DNA from: Mycobacterium sp. SMC-4
Lineage (GTDB): Bacteria > Actinomycetota > Actinomycetes > Mycobacteriales > Mycobacteriaceae
NCBI RefSeq assembly: GCF_025263265.1
Contig: NZ_CP079869.1
Span: 1,984,001-2,048,000, forward strand
Length of the DNA stretch: 64,000 bases
Reading direction: 5' to 3'
A model generated the notes under the pieces. That model saw only the letters and a list, made by a program, of their open reading frames with translations. It had not been told where the DNA came from and did not search any database. The translations under genes were made by a program, and so were the position numbers. This document shows positions 26,816 to 32,954 of this stretch, one piece after another (the first letter of the stretch is position 1; each line of letters begins with the position of its first letter).

Positions 26816-28249
26816 ATGTCTAGAACGAAAGAAACGCCGAGGTCAGCGGCTATATATGCGCGTATCAGCCGGGATCGGCGGGGTGCTGGTCTTGGTGTGC
26901 AACGGCAAGAGCAAGAGTGCCGCGACCTTGCGGCGCGGCTCGGGTGGGGAGTCGCGGAGGTCTATGCCGACAACGATCTGTCGGCGTACAGCGGTAAGCG
27001 GCGACCGGAGTATGAGCGGATGCTTGCGGACGTGGCGGCGGGTCGGGTCGGTGCGGTGCTGGCGTGGCACACTGACCGGCTTCACCGTTCGCCGGTCGAG
27101 TTGGAGCGGTATATCGACGTGTGTGAGGGGCGGCGGGTGCCGACGCACACGGTCCAGGCGGGACCGATTGATCTGGCAACGCCGTCAGGGCGCATGGTGG
27201 CCCGACAGTTGGGTGCGGTGGCCCGGTATGAAAGCGAAGTGAAGACGGAGCGGTTGAGGTCAACGATGCGTCAGCAAGCGGCGCTGGGGAAGTACCACGG
27301 AGGCAGTCGGCCATTCGGCTATGAGAAAGACGGTGTGACCGTTGTGCCGGAGGAAGCCGCCGAGATTGCGAAGGCGGCGAGCGCGGTCGCGGGCGGTGAA
27401 AGTTTGCGGAGCGTTGTCCGTGATCTGAACGTGCGGGGTGTGCCGACAGCTACCGGCAAGGTGGGCAAGTGGACTTCGCAACAGTTACGAGAATTGTTGC
27501 TACGCCCACGCATTGCGGGGCTATCGAGTCACAACGGTGAGGTGGTCGGTGCCGCCCAGTGGCCCGCGATTATTGACGAGCCGTTGTGGCGGGCGGTCGT
27601 GGCGGTGCTGAGCAACCCGGCGCGTCAGACGAATGTGGGCCGCGCTGGGACGGCCAAATGGTTGGGGTCGGGTTTGTATGTGTGCGGTGTGTGCGATGAG
27701 CGGCAGATGCGGGTCAGTCTCGGAAAGTCGGGCGCTGACAGCCGTATCCCGATGTATCGGTGCAATAACCGGGATGCGGTTCCCGGTCGGCACGTGACCC
27801 GCAACGCGGTCGCGCTGGACACGTTCGTTGAGGAATTGGTGATCGAACGGTTGAGCCGACCGGGTGAGGTCGAACGGCTGACGCGGCGCGATGACACGGT
27901 GGACACCTCGAAACTTCGCGCCGAGCATGTGGAGATCGCGGAGCGTAAGGACGAGCTGGCGGCGTTGTTCGGTGACGGCACCATCGACGCGGGCCAGTTC
28001 GCCACCGCGAGCAAGCGGCTGAGCGCACGCGAGGACGAGATAACGGACGCGCTGGCGTCGGCGGGATGGCGGTCGCCGCTGGCACCGCTGGCGGGCGGCG
28101 ACGTTCGGGAGTTGTGGGCGGGTCTGACGTTGGGTGCGAAACGGGCGATCCTGTCCACGGTCGTGGACATTGTGGTGTTGCCGAGCAAGCGTCAGCCGAA
28201 GGGCTGTATCGACCCTAACGCGGTCGGGGTGCGTTGGCGTATCGACTGA
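26816..28249 (+). CDS. int: Large serine integrase (resolvase/invertase family)
   Basis: A 477-aa recombinase. The N-terminal resolvase domain has Ser18 in YARISRDRRGAGLGVQRQ and the DRLHRSPVELE helix. The recombinase domain follows (~170-280). A zinc ribbon with CGVC ... C lies near ~290-330, then a coiled-coil (~360-420) and a C-terminal strand ending VGVRWRID. Layout and several stretches resemble the phiRv1 integrase (469 aa). It should recombine attP with the comM attB without host factors and excise with a directionality factor, probably the HTH protein at 34698-34901. Confidence 0.92.
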   Translation: MSRTKETPRSAAIYARISRDRRGAGLGVQRQEQECRDLAARLGWGVAEVYADNDLSAYSGKRRPEYERMLADVAAGRVGAVLAWHTDRLHRSPVELERYIDVCEGRRVPTHTVQAGPIDLATPSGRMVARQLGAVARYESEVKTERLRSTMRQQAALGKYHGGSRPFGYEKDGVTVVPEEAAEIAKAASAVAGGESLRSVVRDLNVRGVPTATGKVGKWTSQQLRELLLRPRIAGLSSHNGEVVGAAQWPAIIDEPLWRAVVAVLSNPARQTNVGRAGTAKWLGSGLYVCGVCDERQMRVSLGKSGADSRIPMYRCNNRDAVPGRHVTRNAVALDTFVEELVIERLSRPGEVERLTRRDDTVDTSKLRAEHVEIAERKDELAALFGDGTIDAGQFATASKRLSAREDEITDALASAGWRSPLAPLAGGDVRELWAGLTLGAKRAILSTVVDIVVLPSKRQPKGCIDPNAVGVRWRID

Positions 28250-28251
28250 AC

Positions 28252-28282
28252 GGCCCGCCCATAGGGGAGCGATGGACGGGCC
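28252..28282. terminator. Hairpin between convergent int and the next leftward gene
   Basis: GGCCCGCCCAT (28252-28262) pairs with ATGGACGGGCC (28272-28282) with one mismatch and a 9-nt loop. It lies in the 41-bp gap between the integrase stop and a convergent gene, so it probably works as a bidirectional terminator. Confidence 0.55.
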
Positions 28283-28290
28283 GACACTAC

Positions 28291-28608
28291 TTACGACGCA
28301 GCGGTGGGTGTCTCGGTTCCCCTCAGTTTTCGCCGCGCATGGATAAGCCGGTCGCCGCGCAAGGTGTAGACGATGGTGCCGTCACGGGGCGGGGTGTGTT
28401 CGGGCGGTAGCTCATGCCGGTACACGGCGGTCACGTCCGCACCGTCGAGCAAGGCGTCGACCCGGTCACGCTGACGCTGTAGCTCGGGGCCAAAGTTGTA
28501 CCAGTCGCACTCGGCGGCGGCGAGACGGGCCACCTCGGCGCGGACCTTGCCGATGAGGTGCTCGCGGAGACCGTGCGCGACGGCGGGGTCGCGGTCAGCC
28601 CGTGGCAC
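28291..28608 (-). CDS. Island protein of unknown function (105 aa)
   Basis: Not recognised. It starts at GTG 28608, overlapping the preceding gene by 14 bp. The first half is helical and charged (VRAEVARLAAAECDWYNFGPELQRQRDRVDALL); the second half looks like short beta strands (DGTIVYTLRGDRLIHARRKLRG). The coupling with the gene at 28595-28963 suggests a shared role. A phage-type regulatory or packaging accessory is possible but unproven. Confidence 0.55.
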   Translation of the reverse strand: MPRADRDPAVAHGLREHLIGKVRAEVARLAAAECDWYNFGPELQRQRDRVDALLDGADVTAVYRHELPPEHTPPRDGTIVYTLRGDRLIHARRKLRGTETPTAAS

Positions 28609-28963
28609 CGCGATCCTTCGCCCAGCGGGACAGCGCGGCGTGTTGCGCGCGGCGGCTCCGCTGACTCACGGGCTTGGGGGTGGGGTCGTCGGTGCTGATC
28701 TGTTTCAGCAACCGCGCCACCAGCCCGTCGCACAGCCGAATTTCCGTCGACAACCGGCACAGGTTCTTCGCGTCGGTCGGGTCAGTGTTGTCATACCGCC
28801 CTTGCAAGTGGACCCGGCGGTCAACTGTCGCGGCGATCATGTCGAGGTGTTGCCGCTCGGCGGGTGTCCACGACAACCGCACACCAGCGGCCTCCGCAGA
28901 CTTCGACAGCTCCGAATCCAGTTCCGCGAGCAGCTGTTCCGCCTCCCGCGACCGCTTCACCAT
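28595..28963 (-). CDS. Possible small terminase subunit-like protein (122 aa)
   Basis: A helical, charged protein. The stretch TPAERQHLDMIAATVDRRVHLQ, then LSTEIRLCDGLVARLLKQI and the C-terminal RSRRAQHAALSRWAKD, resembles small actinobacterial prophage proteins often called terminase small subunits. ATG 28963 is preferred over a start 42 bases upstream because a TATTCT -10-like hexamer lies at 28976-28971, again at leaderless spacing. If it is TerS, it would redirect a helper phage's large terminase, because the island has none. Moderate confidence only. Confidence 0.5.
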   Translation of the reverse strand: MVKRSREAEQLLAELDSELSKSAEAAGVRLSWTPAERQHLDMIAATVDRRVHLQGRYDNTDPTDAKNLCRLSTEIRLCDGLVARLLKQISTDDPTPKPVSQRSRRAQHAALSRWAKDRGATG

Positions 28964-29035
28964 AAGACCGAGAATAACCCTGGCAACCCCCGAAACGAAC
29001 GCCAACTACGTCCAGAGCACAATCCACAGTCCTGG

Positions 29036-29182
29036 CCGTGGGGGGTTTTGGTGCCGGGGAGGGGGTGGTGCCGGGGGTGGTGTTTTGGGTGGCTGTGTGG
29101 CTGTGTGCGGGTCGTTTGTGGTTGGTGTGGGGTGGTGGTGGCTGGGCGGGTGTGGGGTGGCTGTGAGCGGGGTGGGGTGAGG
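29036..29182. other. Strand-asymmetric G/T-rich spacer
   Basis: About 145 bp in which the + strand is almost free of A and very rich in G and T, with many G runs (GGGGGG, GGGGAGGGGG, GTGGGG). It lies between the leftward gene at 28963 and the rightward zinc-finger/WhiB unit and holds no gene. It could be an origin-type unwinding or G-quadruplex region, or a promoter-control element. The rest of the gap 28964-29253 contains the TGTCCA palindrome and the start region of the rightward unit. Confidence 0.5.
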
Positions 29183-29198
29183 TGTCCAGTTTTGGACA
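29183..29198. promoter_or_regulatory. TGTCCA-GTTT-TGGACA palindrome, candidate operator 1
   Basis: Perfect 6-bp arms with a 4-bp spacer, about 55 bp upstream of the GTG at 29254. The same arms, extended to 11 bp, occur at 30376-30402. These two sites bracket the rightward transcription unit. Confidence 0.5.
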
Positions 29199-29253
29199 GT
29201 GGTGGTGTGGATTAGGTTGGTGTGCAGCTTGTCTATCGTGCGCGGAGACGGCG

Positions 29254-29558
29254 GTGAGGAAGCCGGTGAAGGTGTGCGAACAGAGTGCGGGGGCGAGTTC
29301 ACGGCGGCGCGACGAGATGCCCGGTTCTGTTGTGGCCGTTGCCGGGTGGCCGCGCACCGTGCCCAGTCTGTCGAGTCGCACGCAACGTCACAGCGGAGAA
29401 GGCAACGGGGCAACACGAGCCCGCCAGAACTAGCGGGCACCGAACGACGTTGTCTGACTTCGCTCGTGAGTGCTGACGTGGGCGTGGGAAAGCGTGAGAA
29501 GAATGTCGTGATCCCGTGCCGAATTGAGCGCGGTGGTCGATGCTTGACGGTGTGTTGA
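29254..29558 (+). pseudogene. Small zinc-finger protein gene with an internal frameshift
   Basis: GTG 29254 has GGAG seven bases upstream and reads RKPVKVCEQ. The rest of a typical actinobacterial zinc-finger, CGGEFTAARRDARFCCGRC then RVAAHR, follows in another frame from TGC 29286. Dropping the two bases AG at 29284-29285 would join them as the expected C-x2-C followed by C-x2-C and give about 100 aa, ending 19 bp inside the WhiB-like gene. The break may be a true mutation, a sequencing error, or a frameshift site. Proteins of this kind are common in phages and plasmids; their roles are unknown. Confidence 0.55.
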
Positions 29559-29956
29559 GCCGTGAGGGCCGGTGTCGGCGGGTGGCGCGTCAGCGTGGGT
29601 GGTCGGTGTTGGTGCGGCGGTCGGTGCCGGGGCTGTATGGGTTGCGGCAACCTCACAGCAGGTGTCGCATCGACCTCGACATCACCGCCCTAGAAGCGGC
29701 GCTCGGTATCGGCCCGGTACCGACCTCAGCTCCGACGTGGATGGCATTGGCCGCGTGTCGCGGCGTAGACCCTGAGACGTTCTACCCGCCCCGAGGTGAC
29801 CGCGCGGCGGTCCAGCGGGCACGCAAGGTCTGTCGCCGGTGCCCAGTCGCTGTGGAGTGTCTGGCCTTCGCGGTGGAGCGTCGTGATCCGTTCGGTGTGT
29901 GGGGCGGCACGACTCGCAACGAGCGCGTGGCCCTGCGTCGGGAGTCGGCACACTGA
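29540..29956 (+). CDS. WhiB-like iron-sulfur regulator, phage type
   Basis: The four WhiB cysteines are present: Cys73 (AACRGVDPETFYPP), Cys98, Cys101 (CRRCPV) and Cys107 (ECLAFA). The GVWGG turn (119-123) is also present, followed by a basic tail (RNERVALRRE). These bind a 4Fe-4S cluster, and the tail contacts DNA or sigma factor. The start is uncertain because about 60 atypical residues precede the domain; ATG 29540 is used, and several in-frame GTG/TTG codons are possible. Mycobacteriophage TM4 encodes a WhiB protein that represses host whiB2 and blocks superinfection, so a similar exclusion role is plausible here. Confidence 0.85.
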   Translation: MLDGVLSREGRCRRVARQRGWSVLVRRSVPGLYGLRQPHSRCRIDLDITALEAALGIGPVPTSAPTWMALAACRGVDPETFYPPRGDRAAVQRARKVCRRCPVAVECLAFAVERRDPFGVWGGTTRNERVALRRESAH

Positions 29957-30048
29957 GTTGTCGGCGTGTCTGACCGTGTCGTGACCGGATGGTCGCTTAC
30001 CATCTACGCAGGCCCCTCCACCGTTTTCCCGAGAGAGAAGGTGGGACA

Positions 30049-30327
30049 TTGGTCGCCACAGCGAAATCACTGTTGCTTGAACTTCAACGCCGGGGTTACG
30101 GCGGTTCATGGGGTCATACCAAAGAGGGTGCTGATTGCACGATCCTTCGAGGCCCGAACGGCAGGATCGACCCGCCGTTCGTCATTCACCGACGTAACCC
30201 GCTGTACCCAGACAACGGCGACTTCTGGTGGAAGCTCGGATCGACTGTTCACCGCGTACCCCTCGACACGGACACGTCCCAACTGGCGGACGCATTGATC
30301 GCGTCGTTGGAGGAGGCCGGAGTCTGA
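30049..30327 (+). CDS. Island protein of unknown function (92 aa)
   Basis: Not recognised. Start TTG 30049 is favoured because AAGGTGGG lies just upstream; a longer in-frame version from 29989 is possible. The N-terminus is helical (ATAKSLLLELQRRGYGG) and the middle has many Trp/Gly residues (GDFWWKLGSTVHRVPL). It ends about 50 bp before the large palindrome at 30376. It is probably co-transcribed with the WhiB-like gene. Confidence 0.55.
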   Translation: MVATAKSLLLELQRRGYGGSWGHTKEGADCTILRGPNGRIDPPFVIHRRNPLYPDNGDFWWKLGSTVHRVPLDTDTSQLADALIASLEEAGV

Positions 30328-30375
30328 CCGTTCACAACGGTGGGCACAATTCGCGGAGCGGTTCCCACTGAGGAC

Positions 30376-30402
30376 AAGGTGTCCAACGTGTTTGGACACC
30401 TT
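30376..30402. promoter_or_regulatory. 11-bp palindrome AAGGTGTCCAA / TTGGACACCTT, candidate operator 2
   Basis: Perfect arms (30376-30386 and 30392-30402) with a 5-bp spacer CGTGT. The inner TGTCCA/TGGACA arms match the site at 29183-29198. It may be a repressor operator or a terminator of the rightward unit; the shared half-site favours a protein-binding site. The remainder of 30328-30632 holds two further hairpins and no gene I can support. Confidence 0.5.
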
Positions 30403-30491
30403 CGGTTCGTGGACCCAGGTCAAAGCGAACTTGCCGAAACCGCCTACGTCTCAGCCTTAGCCGAAGCGACAGGCCCGTTTGTCGACACCAA

Positions 30492-30534
30492 AGCGCCCCG
30501 ACGTGGTGTGCCTGATTGAACACGTCGGGGCGCT
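30492..30534. terminator. Strong hairpin between convergent units
   Basis: AGCGCCCCGACGTG (30492-30505) pairs perfectly with CACGTCGGGGCGCT (30521-30534) across a 15-nt loop. It lies between the rightward unit ending at 30327 and the leftward capsid gene ending at 30633, where a bidirectional terminator is expected. No T tract. Confidence 0.6.
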
Positions 30535-30587
30535 GGCCCGCCCACCGGCCTCGTTGAAGGAGGAGTGAGGAACCCCGAGGCAGTGGG

Positions 30588-30626
30588 CGGGTGGCCGGTG
30601 CTATGGCTGATGGAACCGGCCACCCG
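30588..30626 (-). terminator. Hairpin directly after the capsid gene
   Basis: CGGGTGGCCGGT (30588-30599) pairs perfectly with ACCGGCCACCCG (30615-30626) with a 15-nt loop, six bases after the capsid stop on the minus strand. It is a likely terminator of the leftward operon. Confidence 0.6.
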
Positions 30627-30632
30627 TGTCTA

Positions 30633-31496
30633 TCAGCTTCCGCCGACGCCGACCGCGACGATGGCTTGCTGGTGTGGGAATCCGAACCCGACACGGCAGG
30701 TGACCCGGACGGCCAGCGAATCGGAGCCGAAGAAATAGTCAGTGCTCACGTCGAGGGTCACGTCACGCCGGATCACCACGAACACCTTCGCCTTGTCGAC
30801 GGCCCACACCCGTCCATCGGGGAGGTTGGTGCCGTCCGCGACCGACACTAGGGGCACGCCGAGCACGCTGTCGGCCACGGCTTTGGTGGCATCGCCGACC
30901 GTGGACGCCAGCAAGGGTTGGTTGCTGTTGGCCTCGGTTTTGAGGGTTTCGATGTCAGCGACGGTGTCAGCGGCGGCAACGAACGCGGTGGCGGTGGAGC
31001 CGACCTTGCGCAGTTTCGTCTTAGCTTCGACGGCCCAGTCGAGGTTGGTGAACGCCGATCCGGCGGTGACGAACTGGGTGTCGGCCAGGGATTGCAACCC
31101 GCTGGGTCCGTTGGTGACGCTGTCTCCGAAAAACGCGCTGTCGATTCGTCTCGCAACGCTTCGGGCGAGGGATGCCTGGACGACGGCGGTCGCCTCGGGC
31201 GAGCTGTCCTGAGCCAGTTCGGAACTGACTTTCACCAGCGCGGCGACCTTGAGCGGTCGGACGACGAGTTCTCGGGTGACGGGGTCGGTCAGGTCGATGT
31301 CGAAGCCTTCGGGCACCCACGCGGCGGCAGCATCTATGTCCACGATGGGGATGCGGAAGTCGCGGGCGTTGGTGTTGACGACGGTTGCGACTTCGGGCCG
31401 CAGGGCGACGGATTCGTCTTGGATCGGGCGGGTGATGAGTTCGCCGACTTCCTCGGGGGTGAGGATGCCGGATGCAGCGTCGGACAGGAAAGCCAT
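30633..31496 (-). CDS. HK97-fold major capsid protein
   Basis: The 287-aa protein matches the phage_capsid pattern: N-terminal EEVGELITRPIQDESVALR, the middle ARDFRIPIVDIDAAAAWVPEGFDI, VKVSSELAQDSSPEATAVVQASLARSVARRIDSAFFGD (the conserved spine-helix region) and a C-terminal FFGSDSLAVRVTCRVGFGFPHQQAIV. It has only a very short N-arm (no ~100-residue delta domain), consistent with a separate scaffold protein. GAAGG lies ten bases before the ATG. It is the last gene of the leftward operon. Shell protein for a small or helper-dependent particle is inferred. Confidence 0.9.
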   Translation of the reverse strand: MAFLSDAASGILTPEEVGELITRPIQDESVALRPEVATVVNTNARDFRIPIVDIDAAAAWVPEGFDIDLTDPVTRELVVRPLKVAALVKVSSELAQDSSPEATAVVQASLARSVARRIDSAFFGDSVTNGPSGLQSLADTQFVTAGSAFTNLDWAVEAKTKLRKVGSTATAFVAAADTVADIETLKTEANSNQPLLASTVGDATKAVADSVLGVPLVSVADGTNLPDGRVWAVDKAKVFVVIRRDVTLDVSTDYFFGSDSLAVRVTCRVGFGFPHQQAIVAVGVGGS

Positions 31497-31562
31497 TGTC
31501 GGAACCTTCGGTAAGGCAACGACGGTGGGCCGTCCCGCTGTGGGGACAGCCAGCGTCGTTGT

Positions 31563-31730
31563 TCAGTTACCGCAGACGCCGACCGGCTGGCCTACGTCAG
31601 CCCGACCGGGCCGAAAGCCGAATTGCCCTACCGGGCAACCGTTGTCAGCGATCTTACCGCCGTCCTCGGACAGCCCCTTGGAGCAAGTCTTGAAAGCTCT
31701 TTGTCTTCGCGTCGGACAGGTCGGGGACAC
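31563..31730 (-). CDS. Possible 55-codon ORF overlapping the scaffold 3' end
   Basis: A GTG-started frame overlaps the last 77 bases of the scaffold-like gene in another frame. It continues through most of the gap to the capsid gene and ends PVGVCGN. It has five Cys and no ribosome site of note. It might be a small coupled gene or a frameshift extension of the scaffold. Equally it may be chance. The gap also contains a nested stem (31517-31524 with 31554-31561, inner GTCCC/GGGAC) in the capsid leader. Confidence 0.25.
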   Translation of the reverse strand: MSPTCPTRRQRAFKTCSKGLSEDGGKIADNGCPVGQFGFRPGRADVGQPVGVCGN

Positions 31731-32193
31731 CTCGGGCGGTCACCGCGCTGGCGGGCGCAGCGGCATGGACTCCATGCCGCTTGGATAGGTGGGGGTGCTG
31801 TTGGACGACAACAGTGAGAGCGGCGTGCACCAGCCCGGGGTCGACATCGCCGTGCGCGTCTCGCAGTTCGGCCAGCGGTGGCCCGTAATGCGTGAAGTCG
31901 GAGGGATCGTGAAGCCGGTCGCTTACCAGCGATTCGACCTCTCGTTGCTGGACGGTGTCCAGGCGGCTTTGAAGGTGGTCGCGTTCGGCGGTCAGCGTCT
32001 CGATGGTGCTGGCGTGTTCGCGGGCCTTGGCTTTCCACCATTCGAGGGAGCGGGGCGCTGGTGGCTTGTCCTCTTCGGCAGCCGGCGGCTGGTCCTCGGT
32101 GGGAGTGTCCGTCACATCGGTGTCCTGGGGTGGTGGGGTGGTTCGTGCGTCTCCGGGCGTCTCGGAGCCAGGAGCGGGGGTGTGGGTCGTCAT
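31654..32193 (-). CDS. Probable capsid scaffolding protein
   Basis: A 179-aa protein with a Pro/Thr/Asp-rich disordered N-terminus (~1-48), a coiled coil (SLEWWKAKAREHASTIETLTAERDHLQSRLDTVQQREVE, ~50-85) and a small basic helical C-terminus. This layout, directly upstream of a major capsid gene, is typical of actinophage scaffolds. Start ATG 32193 overlaps the previous gene by 4 bp. No protease motif is seen. Assignment rests on architecture and position. Confidence 0.65.
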   Translation of the reverse strand: MTTHTPAPGSETPGDARTTPPPQDTDVTDTPTEDQPPAAEEDKPPAPRSLEWWKAKAREHASTIETLTAERDHLQSRLDTVQQREVESLVSDRLHDPSDFTHYGPPLAELRDAHGDVDPGLVHAALTVVVQQHPHLSKRHGVHAAAPASAVTARGVPDLSDAKTKSFQDLLQGAVRGRR

Positions 32194-32408
32194 TGGTCCT
32201 CCAAAGATTGTTGGTGCAAGGCGATTTCGATGGTCCGGTACAGGAAAGCGAGGGTGACGTGCCCCTGCAAGTGATTGAGGCGGGCGACAGCGGCGAACAG
32301 GCGAGGATCACGGTCACGCGCCGCGATCACCGCCAGTTCAGCCATCAGCCGCTCCTCGTCATGGAGCCGGATGCCGGTTGCCCGGTCGATGTCATGGCCG
32401 TTATCCAT
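32190..32408 (-). CDS. Island protein of unknown function (72 aa)
   Basis: A short helical protein (LMAELAVIAARDRDPRLFAAVARLNHLQGHVTLAFLYRTIEIAL). It overlaps both neighbours by 4-8 bp, which strongly supports it as a translated gene in the leftward operon. No function is recognised. Confidence 0.6.
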   Translation of the reverse strand: MDNGHDIDRATGIRLHDEERLMAELAVIAARDRDPRLFAAVARLNHLQGHVTLAFLYRTIEIALHQQSLEDQ

Positions 32409-32697
32409 CGTCTCGTGTGGCGGTGCGGCGGGCGATGTCCTCGGCTTCCTCGGCGGCGTAGCGTGCGATGGCCCGTTCGAGCCGCTTCATGGCCTCCTCG
32501 TCGCCACGCAGCTTGAGAATCTCGGCAAGCTGGGCGCACAGCGCCGCGAGGAGGTGGTAGCCGCGATGTTCCTCGGTGGCCTCAGCAGTGAGGTAGCCCA
32601 GCATTCGAAGGTCATTTTGCACCCAGGCGCGTACGGCCATACCTGCCCGCTTACGGTCACCGGCGGTGGGGTTCGGATCAAGGTCTGGCACAGTCAT
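32401..32697 (-). CDS. Island protein of unknown function (98 aa)
   Basis: ATG 32697 overlaps the stop of the preceding gene (ATGA); a longer in-frame extension to 32784 is rejected for that reason. The protein is helical with a central VQNDLRMLGYLTAEATEEHRGYHLLAALCAQLAEILKL and a charged tail. Function not recognised. Confidence 0.6.
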   Translation of the reverse strand: MTVPDLDPNPTAGDRKRAGMAVRAWVQNDLRMLGYLTAEATEEHRGYHLLAALCAQLAEILKLRGDEEAMKRLERAIARYAAEEAEDIARRTATRDDG

Positions 32698-32930
32698 ACG
32701 TTCGATTCCCCCTTTGAGGTTGCCCGCCAGGTCAAGTCTTGGGTGCTGGGATCGAAGCCCATGACGAGTTCGCCTCGGTGCCACATGTTTAGCGCGGCAG
32801 CGTCGACGTACATGTCGGATAGTCGGTCACACGCCGCCCGAACGTCATTCTCAGACAGTGGGCCATCTCCCAGTATCTCCGTGAGGAACCGCTTCTGGTC
32901 CACCTGCGTGATGAAGTTGGTATCGGTCAT
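32694..32930 (-). CDS. Island protein of unknown function (78 aa)
   Basis: A small acidic protein (FITQVDQKRFLTEILGDGPLSENDVRAACDRLSDMYVDAAALNMWHRGEL). It starts 24 bp after the RepA-like gene stop and overlaps the next gene by 4 bp. Not recognised. Context suggests an accessory to replication or a lead-in to the structural genes. Confidence 0.6.
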   Translation of the reverse strand: MTDTNFITQVDQKRFLTEILGDGPLSENDVRAACDRLSDMYVDAAALNMWHRGELVMGFDPSTQDLTWRATSKGESNV

Positions 32931-32954
32931 CGGTAGTGATTCCTCTCTTTGTGT

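Noticed and set aside
30332..30694. 120-codon minus-strand frame in the island gap
   Set aside because: It spans the perfect hairpins and overlaps the capsid 3' end; composition is Arg-rich and unlike a folded protein.
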